Below are positions 26,850-37,078 of a DNA stretch of 64,000 nucleotides, one piece after another. Made by a program: the position numbers and the translations under genes. The notes under the pieces were generated by a model. The model was not told the DNA's origin. It saw nothing but the letters and a program-made list of their open reading frames with translations, and searched no databases. Numbering within the stretch: the stretch's first letter is position 1; every line of letters starts with the position of its first letter. The stretch covers positions 434,001 to 498,000 of the forward strand of contig NZ_PJOM01000001.1 of assembly GCF_002900965.1 (NCBI RefSeq), written 5' to 3'. This DNA is from Pseudotabrizicola formosa. GTDB lineage: Bacteria > Pseudomonadota > Alphaproteobacteria > Rhodobacterales > Rhodobacteraceae.

Positions 26850-28061
26850 ATGGCCAACAAATTCATCCCCCTCCACCTGAAACATGCGCCGACCCCACGG
26901 GTCGAGAGCTTTGCCTTGCTTTCAGGGATCGAATCTTGCGTGCGCGGCATGCTGGTGTCGGCCATGCCTCTGGCGGTCTATGATGCGCTTGGCAGTGCCG
27001 AGGGCACGTCCTCCGCCTATTTCGTCGCCGGGATCGTGTCGATGCTCTGGGGGTTGATGGTGCCATGGGGCACCCGCCACGTTCCGCGCCGCTGGATGTA
27101 TACGCTGGGCTGTGGATTGTATCTGGTGGGCATGGCGCTTGCGGTCATCGGTACCAGCTGGGCGCTGCCTCTGGCGCTGATGTGTCTGGCCATGGCAACG
27201 GCGACCACCTTTGTCTGCTTGAACGCCTATATCCTTGATTACATCGATCGCCAGAACCTTGGCCGCACCCAATCCATGCAGATGGTCTTCTCTGCCGGTC
27301 CCTGGGCGGTGGGGCCTTTGCTCGGGGTCTGGCTGCGCAGTGTCTGGGCGCCTCTGCCCTTCCTGGTGGCGGGCGGCTGCGCGATTGCGCTTTTGGCCAC
27401 GTTCTGGGTGCTTCGCCTTGGCAATGGCAAGCAGATCACCCGCGCCAGGGGCCCCGCCGCCAATCCGCTGGCCTATTTGTCCCGCTTTTTTGCCCAGCCA
27501 CGCCTGATTGCCGGTTGGCTGTTTGCGGTGATGCGATCCTGCGGCTGGTGGGTCTATGTGGTCTACCTGCCGATCTTCTGTATCGAGACCGGATTGGGTG
27601 ACAAGGTGGGGGGCGTCGCGCTGTCGCTGTCCAACGCCCTATTGTTTGCCTCGCCCGTCATGCTGCGCCATGCCCGCGCCGCCTCGGTGCGCCGCACGGT
27701 GCGGTTTGCCTTCGGCTGCTGCGGCCTGCTGTTCATTGCCGCTGCTCTGGTCGCCCCGCTGCCATGGGCCACGGTCGCGGCCTGCATGGCGGCAGCGGTG
27801 TTTCTGGTGCTGTTGGATATCGTCGGTGGCCTGCCCTTCCTGATGGCGGTCAAACCGTCCGAGCGGACCGAGATGTCGGCGGTCTATTCCAGCTTCCGCG
27901 ACGTGTCCGGTATCCTGACCCCCGGAGCTGCCTGGCTGGTGCTGCTGGTGGCACCCTTGCCGGGCATCTTTGCCGCCTCGGGGGCCGGGATGCTGATCGC
28001 CTGGGCCATTTCGGGCCGCTTGCATCCTCGTCTGGGCAGCCAACGCGAAAGCGCCGCCTGA
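26850..28061 (+). CDS. MFS transporter
   Basis: Major facilitator superfamily protein of about 403 residues with roughly twelve hydrophobic helices. The intracellular loop between helices 2 and 3 is WGTRHVPRRWMYTLG, a degenerate MFS motif. NLGRTQSMQMVFSAGPWAVGPLLGVWL resembles motif C in helix 5. The substrate is unknown. The chosen ATG (MANKFIPLHL) has an AGAGACAGGA ribosome-binding site; an in-frame ATG 20 codons upstream is possible. It ends at a long symmetrical hairpin shared with the convergent mcd gene. Confidence 0.85.
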   Translation: MANKFIPLHLKHAPTPRVESFALLSGIESCVRGMLVSAMPLAVYDALGSAEGTSSAYFVAGIVSMLWGLMVPWGTRHVPRRWMYTLGCGLYLVGMALAVIGTSWALPLALMCLAMATATTFVCLNAYILDYIDRQNLGRTQSMQMVFSAGPWAVGPLLGVWLRSVWAPLPFLVAGGCAIALLATFWVLRLGNGKQITRARGPAANPLAYLSRFFAQPRLIAGWLFAVMRSCGWWVYVVYLPIFCIETGLGDKVGGVALSLSNALLFASPVMLRHARAASVRRTVRFAFGCCGLLFIAAALVAPLPWATVAACMAAAVFLVLLDIVGGLPFLMAVKPSERTEMSAVYSSFRDVSGILTPGAAWLVLLVAPLPGIFAASGAGMLIAWAISGRLHPRLGSQRESAA

Positions 28062-28118
28062 CGCGGCACAGCAGGGGGCTGTCTTTGCGGTCAACCGTTA
28101 AAAATCTCTTAATGCTGA

Positions 28119-28161
28119 GGGGTCAAGTTGTTGATATCAAAAGATATCATAACTTGTCCCC
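28119..28161. terminator. Long interrupted palindrome between convergent genes
   Basis: Arms GGGG-T-CAAGTT-GT-TGATATC and GATATCA-T-AACTTG-T-CCCC surround an AAAA loop, giving about 17 paired bases with small bulges. It lies between the convergent MFS and mcd stops. There is no U tract on either side, but symmetry and place fit a bidirectional terminator. A regulatory dyad is the alternative. Confidence 0.6.
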
Positions 28162-28178
28162 CTGTGTTACACGCCACC

Positions 28179-29846
28179 TCAGTCCAACAGCCGCCGGGCA
28201 ATCACCTGCGCCTGAATCTCGGCGGCCCCTTCAAAGATGTTCAGGATCCGCGCATCGCACAGGATGCGGCTGATCTGATACTCCAGCGCAAAGCCGTTGC
28301 CGCCATGGATCTGCAGGGCATTGTCCGCCGCCGCCCAGGCGACGCGCGCGCCCAGCAGCTTGGCCATCCCGGCCTCCAGATCGCAGCGCTTGTCATGATC
28401 CTTCTGCCAGGCGCTGAAATAGGTCAGCTGCCGCGCCACCATGATCTCCACCGCCATCATCGCCAGTTTGCCCGCCACGCGCGGGAATTCGATCAGGGCT
28501 TTGCCGAACTGCTTGCGGTCCTCGGCATAGCCCATCCCGACATCCAGCGCGTTCTGAGCCACCCCGATGGCACGGGCGGCGGTCTGGATGCGGGCCGATT
28601 CAAAGGTCTGCATCAGCTGTTTGAAGCCTTGCCCTTCGACCCCGCCCAGCAGATTGGCCCCCTTTACCCTGAAATCATCAAAGTTGACGGTGTATTCCTT
28701 CATCCCGCGATAGCCCAAAACCTCGATCTCGCCACCCGACAGCCCCGGGTCGACAAAGGGGGCCTCATCGGTGCCGGGGGTCTTCTCGGCCAAGAACATC
28801 GACAGACCACGATAATCGGTGGTTGCATCCACAGAGCGCGCCAGAACCGTCATCACATGGGTCCGCGCGGCATGGGTGATCCAGGTCTTGTTGCCGGTGA
28901 TGGTCCAGTCTTCGCCGTCGCGCCGCGCGCGGGTGCGCAAGGCTCCCAGGTCAGACCCGGTGTTGGGTTCGGTGAACACTGCCGTCGGCAGGATCTCCCC
29001 ACTGGCCAGCTTGGGCAGCCACTGTGCCTTTTGCTCGGGCGTGCCGCCGCACAGGATCAGTTCCGCAGCGATTTCCGACCGCGTGCCAAGCGACCCGACA
29101 CCGATATAGCCGCGCGACAATTCTTCCGACACCACGACCATGCTGGCCTTGGACAGGCCAAAGCCGCCGAATTCTTCCGGAATGGTCAGACCGAACACGC
29201 CCATTTCGGCCAGCTGGTCGATAACCGACATCGGGATCAATGCATCTTTCAGGTGCCATTCATGGGCAAAGGGCGTCACCTGTTCGGCGGCAAAGCGGCG
29301 GAACTGGTCACGGATCATTTCCAGCTCGTCCTCCAGCCCCGTCGCGCCAAAGGTGGCATTGGCGCGCGAGTCGCGCATCAAGGCCACCAGCGCCGCGCGG
29401 GCGGCACTGGTATTGCCCTGCGTCATGAGGGTTTGTGCCGCCACGCCAAGGGGCGTGACTTCAAGCCCAAGATCCTGCAGGCGGGCGATTTCGCCCTGGC
29501 TCATGGGGATGCCGCCTTGGATCTGATGGAGATATTCGCCAAAGGCGATCTGCAGGATCAGCGCCTCCATCTGGCCAAACTGCCCACCATCCTGCAGTCG
29601 CAGCGCCCAGGCCTGCATTTGCCGCAAGGCCTCGGTATAGGTCGCGAGCCAGGACAGCGCATGGGCGGCATATTGATGCTCTTCCATCGCCGGCGCCGAA
29701 ACCTTGCCCGCGACCGTGACCCGTTCCCGTAAGTTTTCGCGCCCTTGGGCGAAGATCGCCTCGACCTCGGGCAGGGCCCGCGCGGTCAGATCAAGCAGGT
29801 CTGCCAGCAAGGGCGAGGTCGGTTGGGTCTGTCCGTCATGGGCCAT
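28179..29846 (-). CDS. mcd: (2S)-methylsuccinyl-CoA dehydrogenase (ethylmalonyl-CoA pathway)
   Basis: FAD-dependent acyl-CoA dehydrogenase of 555 residues that probably oxidises (2S)-methylsuccinyl-CoA to mesaconyl-CoA. Ordinary acyl-CoA dehydrogenases are about 380-400 residues; the extra 170-residue N-terminal region is the known mark of Mcd. The catalytic core starts near residue 175 (LEDELEMIRDQFRRFAAEQV), with FTEPNTGSDLGALRT, TWITHAARTHVMTV and RILNIFEGAAEIQAQ. Electrons would pass to the ETF encoded at 40-42 kb. A long-chain or isovaleryl-type dehydrogenase is less likely because of the extension. Confidence 0.85.
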   Translation of the reverse strand: MAHDGQTQPTSPLLADLLDLTARALPEVEAIFAQGRENLRERVTVAGKVSAPAMEEHQYAAHALSWLATYTEALRQMQAWALRLQDGGQFGQMEALILQIAFGEYLHQIQGGIPMSQGEIARLQDLGLEVTPLGVAAQTLMTQGNTSAARAALVALMRDSRANATFGATGLEDELEMIRDQFRRFAAEQVTPFAHEWHLKDALIPMSVIDQLAEMGVFGLTIPEEFGGFGLSKASMVVVSEELSRGYIGVGSLGTRSEIAAELILCGGTPEQKAQWLPKLASGEILPTAVFTEPNTGSDLGALRTRARRDGEDWTITGNKTWITHAARTHVMTVLARSVDATTDYRGLSMFLAEKTPGTDEAPFVDPGLSGGEIEVLGYRGMKEYTVNFDDFRVKGANLLGGVEGQGFKQLMQTFESARIQTAARAIGVAQNALDVGMGYAEDRKQFGKALIEFPRVAGKLAMMAVEIMVARQLTYFSAWQKDHDKRCDLEAGMAKLLGARVAWAAADNALQIHGGNGFALEYQISRILCDARILNIFEGAAEIQAQVIARRLLD

Positions 29847-30047
29847 GGCGTGAGTCCTGTCCTTGAGTCTGTGGGTGAGTCCGAGCTAATCACTTTGCAG
29901 GTGCAGCGCAACTTAATTTCAACATAAACCGCGTCAACTGATCGAATATGTCGCGGTCAAAGCGTCGCAGTCGCGCCGCTGCAACGCGTTTCTTCTGCGC
30001 GTGCCAAGGGGGTTTTCATTTCCGTTCCGGCGCGCGATGCAGGCGGG

Positions 30048-30833
30048 ATGACGGATGCATTTCTCCTCCATATCTCTGCCGGGCAAGGCCTTTGGCCGTT
30101 GTTGGCGGCATTGGCTGTGACCCTGTTTGCCGGTTTTGTCAAAGGCGCAGTCGGCTTTGCCATGCCGCTGATCATGATCTCGGCCTTTTCGGCCTTTCTG
30201 CCGCCCGAGGTGGCGCTTGCGGGGTTGATCCTGCCCACATTGATCACCAACCTGAGCCAGGCGTTTCGCCAGGGCATTGCCCCCGCACGGGCGACCGCCT
30301 GGGCTTTCCGGCGGTTTCTGATCGGCACGGTGGTCTTTATTGCGATTGCCGCGCAGTTTTTCGACCAGATCCCCCGGGTGGCCTATCTGTTGCTGCTTGG
30401 CGTGCCGGTCACGGCTTTTGCGGCGTTGCAACTGGCCGGGGTGCCGCTGGCCCTGCGGCTGGAGCATCGCAACCGCGCCGAATGGGGTCTGGGGGTGATC
30501 GGCGGGCTCTACGGGGGGGTGTCGGGCATCTGGGGGCCGCCGTTGCTGGTGTACCTGTTGTCGATCGATGCGCCAAAGCTGGAGGCGATCCGGGCGCAGG
30601 GTGTGGTCTTTCTGATCGGCGCGGTGGCGTTGTTGGCCGCGCATCTGACCACTGGGCTTGCGAATGCGCAGACATTGGCGTTTTCGGCGGCCCTGGTGGT
30701 GCCGGCGCAGATCGGGATGGTGCTGGGCTACCGGTTGCAGGACCGCTTGCCACAGGCGCGGTTCCGGCGCTGGACTCAGGCGCTGTTAGTGGTGACCGGG
30801 CTTAATCTGGTGGTGCAGGCGCTGATGACCTAG
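30048..30833 (+). CDS. TauE/SafE family sulfite or organic-anion exporter
   Basis: A 261-residue membrane protein with seven to eight helices of the TauE/SafE (DUF81) family. The duplicated family motif appears as GFVKGAVGFAMPLI near the N-terminus and GVIGGLYGGVSGIWGPPLLVYLL in the second half. Family members export sulfite, sulfoacetate or related anions, but the substrate here is not identified. It is convergent with pckA, with a GC-rich hairpin and an 11-bp repeat array between them. Confidence 0.88.
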   Translation: MTDAFLLHISAGQGLWPLLAALAVTLFAGFVKGAVGFAMPLIMISAFSAFLPPEVALAGLILPTLITNLSQAFRQGIAPARATAWAFRRFLIGTVVFIAIAAQFFDQIPRVAYLLLLGVPVTAFAALQLAGVPLALRLEHRNRAEWGLGVIGGLYGGVSGIWGPPLLVYLLSIDAPKLEAIRAQGVVFLIGAVALLAAHLTTGLANAQTLAFSAALVVPAQIGMVLGYRLQDRLPQARFRRWTQALLVVTGLNLVVQALMT

Positions 30834-30842
30834 GGCGGACCC

Positions 30843-30865
30843 GCCCGCGTGCGGAACACGCGGGC
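30843..30865 (+). terminator. GC-rich hairpin after the TauE/SafE gene
   Basis: Perfect 9-bp stem GCCCGCGTG / CACGCGGGC with a 5-nt loop, starting 10 bases after the stop codon. It fits a terminator for the TauE gene. No U tract follows. Confidence 0.6.
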
Positions 30866-30880
30866 GCGGCATATGGTCAG

Positions 30881-30924
30881 CGTAGGATCACCGTATGGCT
30901 GACGTATGGCTTACGTAGGGCTGT
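30881..30924. repeat. 11-bp phased tandem repeat, four units
   Basis: Four consecutive 11-mers, CGTAGGATCAC, CGTATGGCTGA, CGTATGGCTTA and CGTAGGGCTGT, share the core CGTAKGG at one-helical-turn spacing. The array starts 11 bases past the pckA stop codon (pckA lies on the minus strand). The same core and period recur between bhcC and bhcD. The role is unknown; helical phasing suggests protein binding on one DNA face, or a transcript structure. Confidence 0.7.
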
Positions 30925-30934
30925 CTGTGCGGTG

Positions 30935-32533
30935 TCAGCAGATCGCCGCAGCTTTGATATCGTCGTCGATATAGGGCACATATTGACCGAAGTTCTTTGA
31001 GAACATCTCGACCAGTTTGCGCGCCTGCGCATCATAGGCAGCGGTATCGGCCCATGTCGCGCGCGGGTTGAGCAGCGTGGCATCCACGCCCGCCACCGCC
31101 ACCGGCACGTCAAAGCCGAAGTTCGGATCACGGCGGAATTCAACCCCTGCCAGCGAGCCATCCAGCGCCGCCGTCAGCAGGGCGCGGGTGGCCTTGATCG
31201 GCATCCGCTTGCCAGTGCCATAGGCGCCGCCGGTCCAGCCGGTGTTGACCAGCCAGCAGGTGGCCCCCTGTTTCAGGATCTTGTCCTGCAACAGCTTGCC
31301 GTACACCTCGGGCCGGCGCGGCATGAAGGGCGCGCCGAAACAGGTGGAGAAGGTCGGGGTGGGTTCGGTGATCCCGCGCTCGGTGCCTGCCACCTTGGAG
31401 GTGAAGCCCGACAGGAAATGATACATCGCCTGCGCCGGTGACAGGCGCGCGATGGGGGGCAGCACGCCGAAGGCATCACAGGTCAGCATCACCACATGCT
31501 TTGGGTGCCCACCCAAGCCTGTGTCGGATGCGTTGGAAATCGCCTCCAGCGGATAGGCGCAGCGGGTGTTGTCGGTCAGCGAATTGTCGGAAAAGTCCAG
31601 ATCCAGTGTTTCGGGATCATACACCATGTTTTCGACCACAGTGCCAAAGCGCGACGTGGTGGCATAAATCTCTGGTTCGGCCTTGGGGTCGAGGTTGATG
31701 GTCTTGGCGTAGCAGCCGCCTTCAAAATTGAAGATGCCGCGATCGGACCAGCCATGTTCATCATCGCCGATCAGCGTGCGGTCGGGGGCGGCCGACAGCG
31801 TGGTCTTGCCGGTGCCCGACAGGCCAAAGAACACGGCCGCATCCACCGGATTGCCGATCGCATGATTGGCCGAGCAGTGCATGGGCATCACGCCGGCTTC
31901 GGGCAAAAGGTAGTTCAGGATGGTGAATACCGATTTCTTGTTTTCGCCCGCATAGGCGGTATTGGCGATCAGCACGGTCTTTTCGTCAAAGTTCAGCGCG
32001 ATCACGGTTTCTGTGCGGCAGCCGTGGCGGGCCGGGTCGGCCTTGAAGCTGGGGACGTTGATGATGGTCCATTCCGGGGTGAACCCGTCGAGTTCGGCAG
32101 ATGCCGGGCGGCGCAGCAGGTGGCGGATGAACAGGCCGTGCCAGGCCAGTTCGGTGATCACCCGCACATCCAGACGGTGCAGCGGATCGGCCCCGGCATA
32201 AAGATCCTGCACGAACATGTCGCGCCCCTTGAGATGCGCCAGCATGTCGGCCTTGAGCAGGGCATAGGCATCTGGCGTCATCGGCGCGTTATTGTCCCAC
32301 CAGACCGTGTTTTCGACGGAAGGGGTGCGGACCACGAATTTGTCCTTGGGGGAGCGGCCGGTGAACTGCCCGGTCGAGCACAGGAACGCGCCACCCTTGC
32401 CCAGACGCCCTTCCCCGCGCGACACGGCAGCTTCGACAAGCGCAGGCTCGATCTGGTTGTAATAGACGTTGCCCAGACCTGTGATGCCTTGCGCTTCAAG
32501 GGTCTGTCTTGGGTTCACGCGTCCGTGGTTCAT
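30935..32533 (-). CDS. pckA: Phosphoenolpyruvate carboxykinase (ATP)
   Basis: Gluconeogenic enzyme converting oxaloacetate and ATP to PEP, CO2 and ADP. The ATG at 32533 gives 532 residues. Motifs include [15 protein letters not shown] (substrate binding), the kinase-1a P-loop [13 protein letters not shown], the metal and kinase-2 region [11 protein letters not shown], and [11 protein letters not shown]. It lies divergent from chvI, the synteny known in alphaproteobacteria, where ChvI controls pckA. In this genome it would draw on oxaloacetate from the bhc cycle. Confidence 0.97.
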   Translation of the reverse strand: MNHGRVNPRQTLEAQGITGLGNVYYNQIEPALVEAAVSRGEGRLGKGGAFLCSTGQFTGRSPKDKFVVRTPSVENTVWWDNNAPMTPDAYALLKADMLAHLKGRDMFVQDLYAGADPLHRLDVRVITELAWHGLFIRHLLRRPASAELDGFTPEWTIINVPSFKADPARHGCRTETVIALNFDEKTVLIANTAYAGENKKSVFTILNYLLPEAGVMPMHCSANHAIGNPVDAAVFFGLSGTGKTTLSAAPDRTLIGDDEHGWSDRGIFNFEGGCYAKTINLDPKAEPEIYATTSRFGTVVENMVYDPETLDLDFSDNSLTDNTRCAYPLEAISNASDTGLGGHPKHVVMLTCDAFGVLPPIARLSPAQAMYHFLSGFTSKVAGTERGITEPTPTFSTCFGAPFMPRRPEVYGKLLQDKILKQGATCWLVNTGWTGGAYGTGKRMPIKATRALLTAALDGSLAGVEFRRDPNFGFDVPVAVAGVDATLLNPRATWADTAAYDAQARKLVEMFSKNFGQYVPYIDDDIKAAAIC

Positions 32534-32892
32534 CCTGCAAGCTCCCGTTGCCCGCACCGCAGCGCGGACTGATTTCGGTCATATTCGGTATCCGGGCCAA
32601 TAGGATACCGGTGGCGCCCAGGGCCATTGGCCGTCACAGACCGCATATAACACAGCGATGACACTTCGGAACAGGCGGCATGACCACAGTTAGCGCAACC
32701 ATTCTCAGTTTAGCGCAACCATTTTCCGTCCGGTCATGGAAGTGAGGCAAATTAGCCATTCCTTGGCAATTATCGCGTCTGATGGGAACCGAAACCGAGG
32801 TGATTCGCACTTCGTTGTTGATTCTGTTGGCAGTTCCCCTGATCATGGTAAAAAAATGAAGATATTCGGGCAGTCACAAGGAAACTCACACC
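32534..32892. other. Long divergent intergenic region pckA / chvI
   Basis: A 359-bp spacer without a credible gene. It holds the 5' leaders of both genes, the 14-bp direct repeat listed separately, and the AAGGAAA ribosome-binding site of chvI. The part nearest chvI is AT-richer than the surroundings, as expected for promoters. Confidence 0.6.
32690..32723. promoter_or_regulatory. Direct repeat with 20-bp period, candidate response-regulator site
   Basis: TTAGCGCAACCATT occurs twice with a 6-bp spacer, so the two copies sit 20 bp apart, about two helical turns on the same face. This is the usual arrangement for OmpR-family response regulators, which bind as head-to-tail dimers. The place, between pckA and chvI, makes ChvI the obvious candidate, but the binding protein is inferred. 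Confidence 0.55.
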
Positions 32893-33594
32893 ATGGCAAG
32901 GATCGCCCTTGTTGACGACGACAGGAACATCCTGACGTCGGTCGCAATGACACTGGAAGCCGAAGGGTTCGAGGTTGAGACCTATAATGACGGTCAGTCG
33001 GCCTATGATGCCTTTACCCGCAGAATGCCTGACATGGCGGTGCTTGATATCAAGATGCCGCGCATGGACGGGATGGATCTGCTGCAACGCATCCGGCTCA
33101 AGACCAGCATGCCGGTCATCTTCCTGACCTCCAAGGATGACGAGATTGACGAAGTCCTGGGCCTGCGGATGGGGGCCGATGATTATGTGAAAAAGCCGTT
33201 CAGCCAGCGTCTGCTGGTTGAACGCATCCGCGCGCTGCTGCGCCGGCAGGATGCCATCGCCACGGGTGAGGTGGCGGTCACCGAAGAAACCAAGATCATG
33301 GAGCGCGGCCATCTGCGGATGGACCCGCTGCGCCATTCGGTCAGCTGGAAGGGGCTGGATGTGTCCCTGACCGTGACCGAATTCATGCTGCTTCAGGCCC
33401 TTGCCCAGCGTCCCGGTTTCGTCAAGTCGCGCGATCAGCTGATGGACGTGGCCTATGATGACCAAGTCTATGTTGATGATCGCACCATCGACAGTCATAT
33501 CAAGCGCTTGCGCAAGAAAATGCGCTCGGTGGATGATGAGTTTTCGGCCATCGAGACGCTGTATGGCATTGGCTATCGTTACAACGAAGCATGA
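32893..33594 (+). CDS. chvI: Response regulator ChvI
   Basis: OmpR-family two-component regulator of 233 residues. The receiver domain shows DDDRN, phospho-acceptor D52 in [15 protein letters not shown]82 in IFLTSKDD and K104 in YVKKPF. The winged-helix DNA-binding domain ends with [17 protein letters not shown] and [10 protein letters not shown]. ChvI homologues control envelope, acid response and pckA in Rhizobiales. The stop overlaps the chvG start (ATGA), so kinase and regulator are co-translated. Confidence 0.95.
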   Translation: MARIALVDDDRNILTSVAMTLEAEGFEVETYNDGQSAYDAFTRRMPDMAVLDIKMPRMDGMDLLQRIRLKTSMPVIFLTSKDDEIDEVLGLRMGADDYVKKPFSQRLLVERIRALLRRQDAIATGEVAVTEETKIMERGHLRMDPLRHSVSWKGLDVSLTVTEFMLLQALAQRPGFVKSRDQLMDVAYDDQVYVDDRTIDSHIKRLRKKMRSVDDEFSAIETLYGIGYRYNEA

Positions 33595-35294
33595 CCGCGA
33601 TGCCTCAGGCCGGCCCCAGGGATCCGCAAAACTCAAAGGGCGGTGATGTCCTTCTGAGTGAGGATTGGGTATCGCCTGAGGCGGCTGATCCGGTGTTGCG
33701 CGAAAGCCGGGGGCGGCGCAGTCTGGTGTCGCTGAACCGGTCGCCCTTGGCGCGCAAGATCATCATCTTCAACCTGATGGCGCTTCTGGTGCTGGTGGCG
33801 GGCGTGTTGTTCCTCAACCCGTTCCGCGACAGTCTGGTGGTGCAGCGCGAACAGGCCTTTGTGACCGAGGCACGGTTGGTGGCCGATGTGTTCGAGGCAC
33901 GCCTGCCAGCGGAGGGCGTGGTGGACATGGGGCCGGACAGCGTTTTCGCGCGGTCCATCGGGGATATCAGCCTCAGCTCTGGCACGTCGATCTTTGTGAT
34001 TGCAAAGGATGGCCGGGTGGTGGGCTCTGCCACCGGCGCGATCCGGGTGCCGCAAGAGCGGGAAGATCAATCGACCCTGATCACCGATTTTCTGAACGGG
34101 GTATGGGAGAATGCGTCCGCGCTGATGGCCTCTGACCGTGGGCGCGGGGCGGTGATCGACCCTGAAAGTCTGGTGCGGGCCCTGTTTGAACGGGCGATGG
34201 CCGGGCAGACGGCGGTCAACCTTAGCACCGGCGCGGAAGGCGGCGCGCTGTTTTCGGTGGTCAGTCCGGTTGAGCGGGCCGGTGAGGTGCTGGCCGTTGT
34301 CGCCTTGATCAGCGCCGAGGGTGAGATTGACGCGCTGGTGCGCAATGAGCGCGAACAGATCCTGCAGATGTTTCTGGTGGCCTTGCTGGTGTCCATCGGG
34401 CTCAGCCTTGTGCTGGCCTCGACCATCGCCAACCCGTTGTCAGATCTGGCTGCCGCTGCCGAACTGGGGCACGACCGCGACGCGCGCAAGATGCAGCCGG
34501 GGCGCATCCGCATTCCGGATCTTGCCGGGCGCCCCGATGAGATCGGGCGTTTGTCTGTGGCGTTGCGCGGTATGGTGGCGGCCCTGTACGACCGGATTGA
34601 CGCCAATGAACAGTTTGCCGCCGATGTGGCGCATGAAATCAAGAACCCGCTGGCCAGCCTGCGCTCGGCCGTGGCCTCGATGCATCTGGCCAAGCGCGAT
34701 GATCAGCGCACCCGCTTGCTGGAGGTGATCGATCATGATGTGCGCCGGCTTGACCGGCTGGTGAGCGACATTTCCAATGCCTCGCGGCTGGACAGCGAAT
34801 TGGTCAAGGAAGAGGAAGAGACCTTCAACCTGACCAGAACCCTGACCAACCTGTGCGAGTATCTGGGCCAGCAGGCGGGTGAAAAGGGGGTTGAGCTGAT
34901 CACCGATTTCCCGGCGGAGCCGATCATGATTTCCGGGCTGGAGGCGCGGCTGGCGCAGGTTTTTGTCAACCTGATCACCAATGCGGTGTCGTTCTGCGAG
35001 GACGGCGATGCGGTGCGGGTCTGGACGCGCAAGCGCGACAACCGTGTGCTGGTCGTGGTCGAGGACACCGGCCCCGGCATTCCCGAACAGGCGCTGACCA
35101 AAGTGTTCAAGCGGTTCTATTCCGAACGACCGCAGGGCCAGTTCGGCAACAACTCGGGCCTTGGCCTGTCGATCTCCAAGCAGATCGTCGAGGCCCATGG
35201 CGGGGTGATCTGGGCGGAGAACATCCGCCCCACCAATGCCGATGCCACCTCTGACCCGCTCGGCGCGCGGTTCATCGTCGGCCTGCCGGTCTGA
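33591..35294 (+). CDS. chvG: Sensor histidine kinase ChvG
   Basis: Membrane sensor kinase partner of ChvI, 567 residues. A charged cytoplasmic head of about 50 residues precedes membrane helix 1 ([20 protein letters not shown]). A periplasmic sensor domain of about 190 residues follows, then helix 2 ([19 protein letters not shown]), a HAMP region and the H-box [18 protein letters not shown] with His348. N and G boxes are visible in [19 protein letters not shown] and [15 protein letters not shown]. An ATG three codons downstream could be the start. Confidence 0.95.
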   Translation: MTAMPQAGPRDPQNSKGGDVLLSEDWVSPEAADPVLRESRGRRSLVSLNRSPLARKIIIFNLMALLVLVAGVLFLNPFRDSLVVQREQAFVTEARLVADVFEARLPAEGVVDMGPDSVFARSIGDISLSSGTSIFVIAKDGRVVGSATGAIRVPQEREDQSTLITDFLNGVWENASALMASDRGRGAVIDPESLVRALFERAMAGQTAVNLSTGAEGGALFSVVSPVERAGEVLAVVALISAEGEIDALVRNEREQILQMFLVALLVSIGLSLVLASTIANPLSDLAAAAELGHDRDARKMQPGRIRIPDLAGRPDEIGRLSVALRGMVAALYDRIDANEQFAADVAHEIKNPLASLRSAVASMHLAKRDDQRTRLLEVIDHDVRRLDRLVSDISNASRLDSELVKEEEETFNLTRTLTNLCEYLGQQAGEKGVELITDFPAEPIMISGLEARLAQVFVNLITNAVSFCEDGDAVRVWTRKRDNRVLVVVEDTGPGIPEQALTKVFKRFYSERPQGQFGNNSGLGLSISKQIVEAHGGVIWAENIRPTNADATSDPLGARFIVGLPV

Positions 35295-35312
35295 GGCAGG
35301 GGGGGCCGGGGG

Positions 35313-35735
35313 ATGACGGCGCCGTTGACCCTGCACGCCACCACTGTCGCCTTTGAGGGCCGGGCCATCCTGCTGACCGGGGCCTCGGGCAGCGGAAAAT
35401 CCGCCCTGGCGCTGCAGCTGATGGCGATCGGCGCCACATTGGTTGCGGATGATCAGACCCGGCTGACCCTGCAGGGCACAGAGATCCTTGCCAGCTGTCC
35501 CGCCCCGATTGCCGGGCTGATCGAGGCGCGGGGCATTGGCCTGCTCAACGCGCCCCATCTGGCGCAGGGCAGCGTGGCGCTTGTGGTCGATCTGGACCGG
35601 GTGGAAACAGACCGTTTGCCCATCCATCGGTATATCACCATATTGGGACAGCGCCTTTCCCTTGTACTTGGCAGCAAATCGGCCCATTTTCCTTCTTCGC
35701 TTAAGCATTACATCCTGCATGGGAGGCGGGATTAG
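35313..35735 (+). CDS. hprK: HPr kinase/phosphorylase, short alphaproteobacterial form
   Basis: A 140-residue kinase that probably phosphorylates HPr on Ser46. It contains only the catalytic domain, with Walker A in [14 protein letters not shown] (residues about 24-31); the N-terminal domain of Firmicutes HprK is missing, as is normal for alphaproteobacteria. [11 protein letters not shown] carries the second acidic motif. It follows chvG by 18 bases and overlaps the chosen rapZ start. The neighbouring HPr has a Ser46, giving it a substrate in the same operon. Confidence 0.9.
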   Translation: MTAPLTLHATTVAFEGRAILLTGASGSGKSALALQLMAIGATLVADDQTRLTLQGTEILASCPAPIAGLIEARGIGLLNAPHLAQGSVALVVDLDRVETDRLPIHRYITILGQRLSLVLGSKSAHFPSSLKHYILHGRRD

Positions 35736-36684
35736 CAGTTTGGAAAACGTGGCAGACATCGATCACCTTTCGCCCAGGGACCATCAGGTGGTTCTGGTGA
35801 CTGGCCCGTCCGGGGCCGGCAGGTCCACTGCGGTCAACGCGCTGGAGGATCTGGGGTATGAGGTGATCGACAACCTGCCACTGTCGCTGGTGCCCCGGCT
35901 GATCGACGGGCCGGCGACCGCGCAACCGCTGGCGCTTGGCCTTGATGTCCGCAACCGCGATTTTGCCGCCTCAAGCCTGATCGAGCTGATTGACCGGCTG
36001 ACCCGCGACCCGCGCGTGCAGTTGACCGTCCTCTATCTTGATTGCCAGCCGGCCGTTCTGGTGCAGCGCTACAGTGAAACCCGCCGCCGCCACCCGCTGG
36101 CCCCCAGCGACAGCCCCGAAGCCGGGATCGAGCGGGAGATCGATCTGCTGGCCCCCATCCGGGCCCGCGCCGACCATCTGATCGACACCACGGATCTGAC
36201 GGTGCACGGGCTCAAGGCCGAGGTCGCACGCTGGTTTGCCCGAGGGCAGGGGCCGACCCTGTCGGTGTCGGTGCAAAGCTTCAGCTACAAGCGCGGTGTG
36301 CCGCGTGGCGTCGATCTGGTGTTCGACTGCCGGTTTCTGCGCAATCCGCATTGGGAACCGGCGCTGCGCGGCCAGGATGGCCGCGATTCGCAGGTGGTTG
36401 ACCATATCCGCGCCGACCCCCGCTTTGCCGAGTTCACCCAGAGGGTGAGTGATCTGATTGGCTTTCTGCTTCCGGCCCATGTCGAGGAGGGGCGGTCGCA
36501 TGTCAGCATTGCCTTTGGGTGTACCGGGGGGCAACACAGGTCCGTTGCCGTAGCGGAAATGATGGGTGATACCCTTGCAGAGTCAGGCTGGGCAGTGTCA
36601 AAACGGCACCGGGAACTGGAGCGACGGGCCGCCGCCGATCCATCTGCCACGGGCGCGCAGGCAACAAGGATGGACGGCGTTTGA
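35719..36684 (+). CDS. rapZ: RNase adapter / nucleotide-binding protein RapZ
   Basis: Homologue of RapZ (YvcJ), a P-loop protein that in enterobacteria guides RNase E to the sRNA GlmZ. The P-loop reads [13 protein letters not shown], with Arg in place of the usual Lys. The second block is [12 protein letters not shown]. The C-terminal domain has [24 protein letters not shown] and [15 protein letters not shown], which are diagnostic. The ATG overlaps hprK by 17 bases; a TTG at 35740 after GGAGGCGGG is an alternative start. The stop overlaps the EIIA start. Confidence 0.93.
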   Translation: MGGGISSLENVADIDHLSPRDHQVVLVTGPSGAGRSTAVNALEDLGYEVIDNLPLSLVPRLIDGPATAQPLALGLDVRNRDFAASSLIELIDRLTRDPRVQLTVLYLDCQPAVLVQRYSETRRRHPLAPSDSPEAGIEREIDLLAPIRARADHLIDTTDLTVHGLKAEVARWFARGQGPTLSVSVQSFSYKRGVPRGVDLVFDCRFLRNPHWEPALRGQDGRDSQVVDHIRADPRFAEFTQRVSDLIGFLLPAHVEEGRSHVSIAFGCTGGQHRSVAVAEMMGDTLAESGWAVSKRHRELERRAAADPSATGAQATRMDGV

Positions 36685-37076
36685 TCGGGATCGTGATCGT
36701 GGCACATGGCGGGCTTGCGCGCGAATACCTCGCCGCCGTCGAACATGTCGTCGGACCGCAATCGGGCATGCGCGCCATTTCCATCGAGGATGACCATGAC
36801 CGCGCGGCCAAACAGGCCGAGATCTGTGGGGCGGCGGATGCGGTGGACAAGGGGGCGGGGGTTGTGGTGGTCACCGACATGTTCGGCGGATCACCCTCGA
36901 ACCTGTCGTTGATGGCCTGTTGCGGGCCTGACCGGCGGATCATCTATGGCGCAAATCTGCCGATGCTGATCAAACTGGCCAAGACCCGCGATGTTTCGGT
37001 GGCAACGGCGGTGGCCGCAGCGCTGGACGCGGGGCGCAAATACATCAACAGCCTCGATCTGGGCGGAGGGGCCTGA
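36681..37076 (+). CDS. PTS EIIA component, mannose/fructose type (regulatory)
   Basis: A 131-residue EIIA domain of the mannose-fructose-sorbose family. The phosphorylation site is H9 in [15 protein letters not shown], followed by [15 protein letters not shown] typical of this fold. No EIIB or EIIC permease is present. With HPr and HprK in the operon it is therefore likely a signalling protein rather than a transporter part. The start is TTG, overlapping the rapZ stop. Confidence 0.9.
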   Translation: MIGIVIVAHGGLAREYLAAVEHVVGPQSGMRAISIEDDHDRAAKQAEICGAADAVDKGAGVVVVTDMFGGSPSNLSLMACCGPDRRIIYGANLPMLIKLAKTRDVSVATAVAAALDAGRKYINSLDLGGGA

Positions 37077-37078
37077 CT

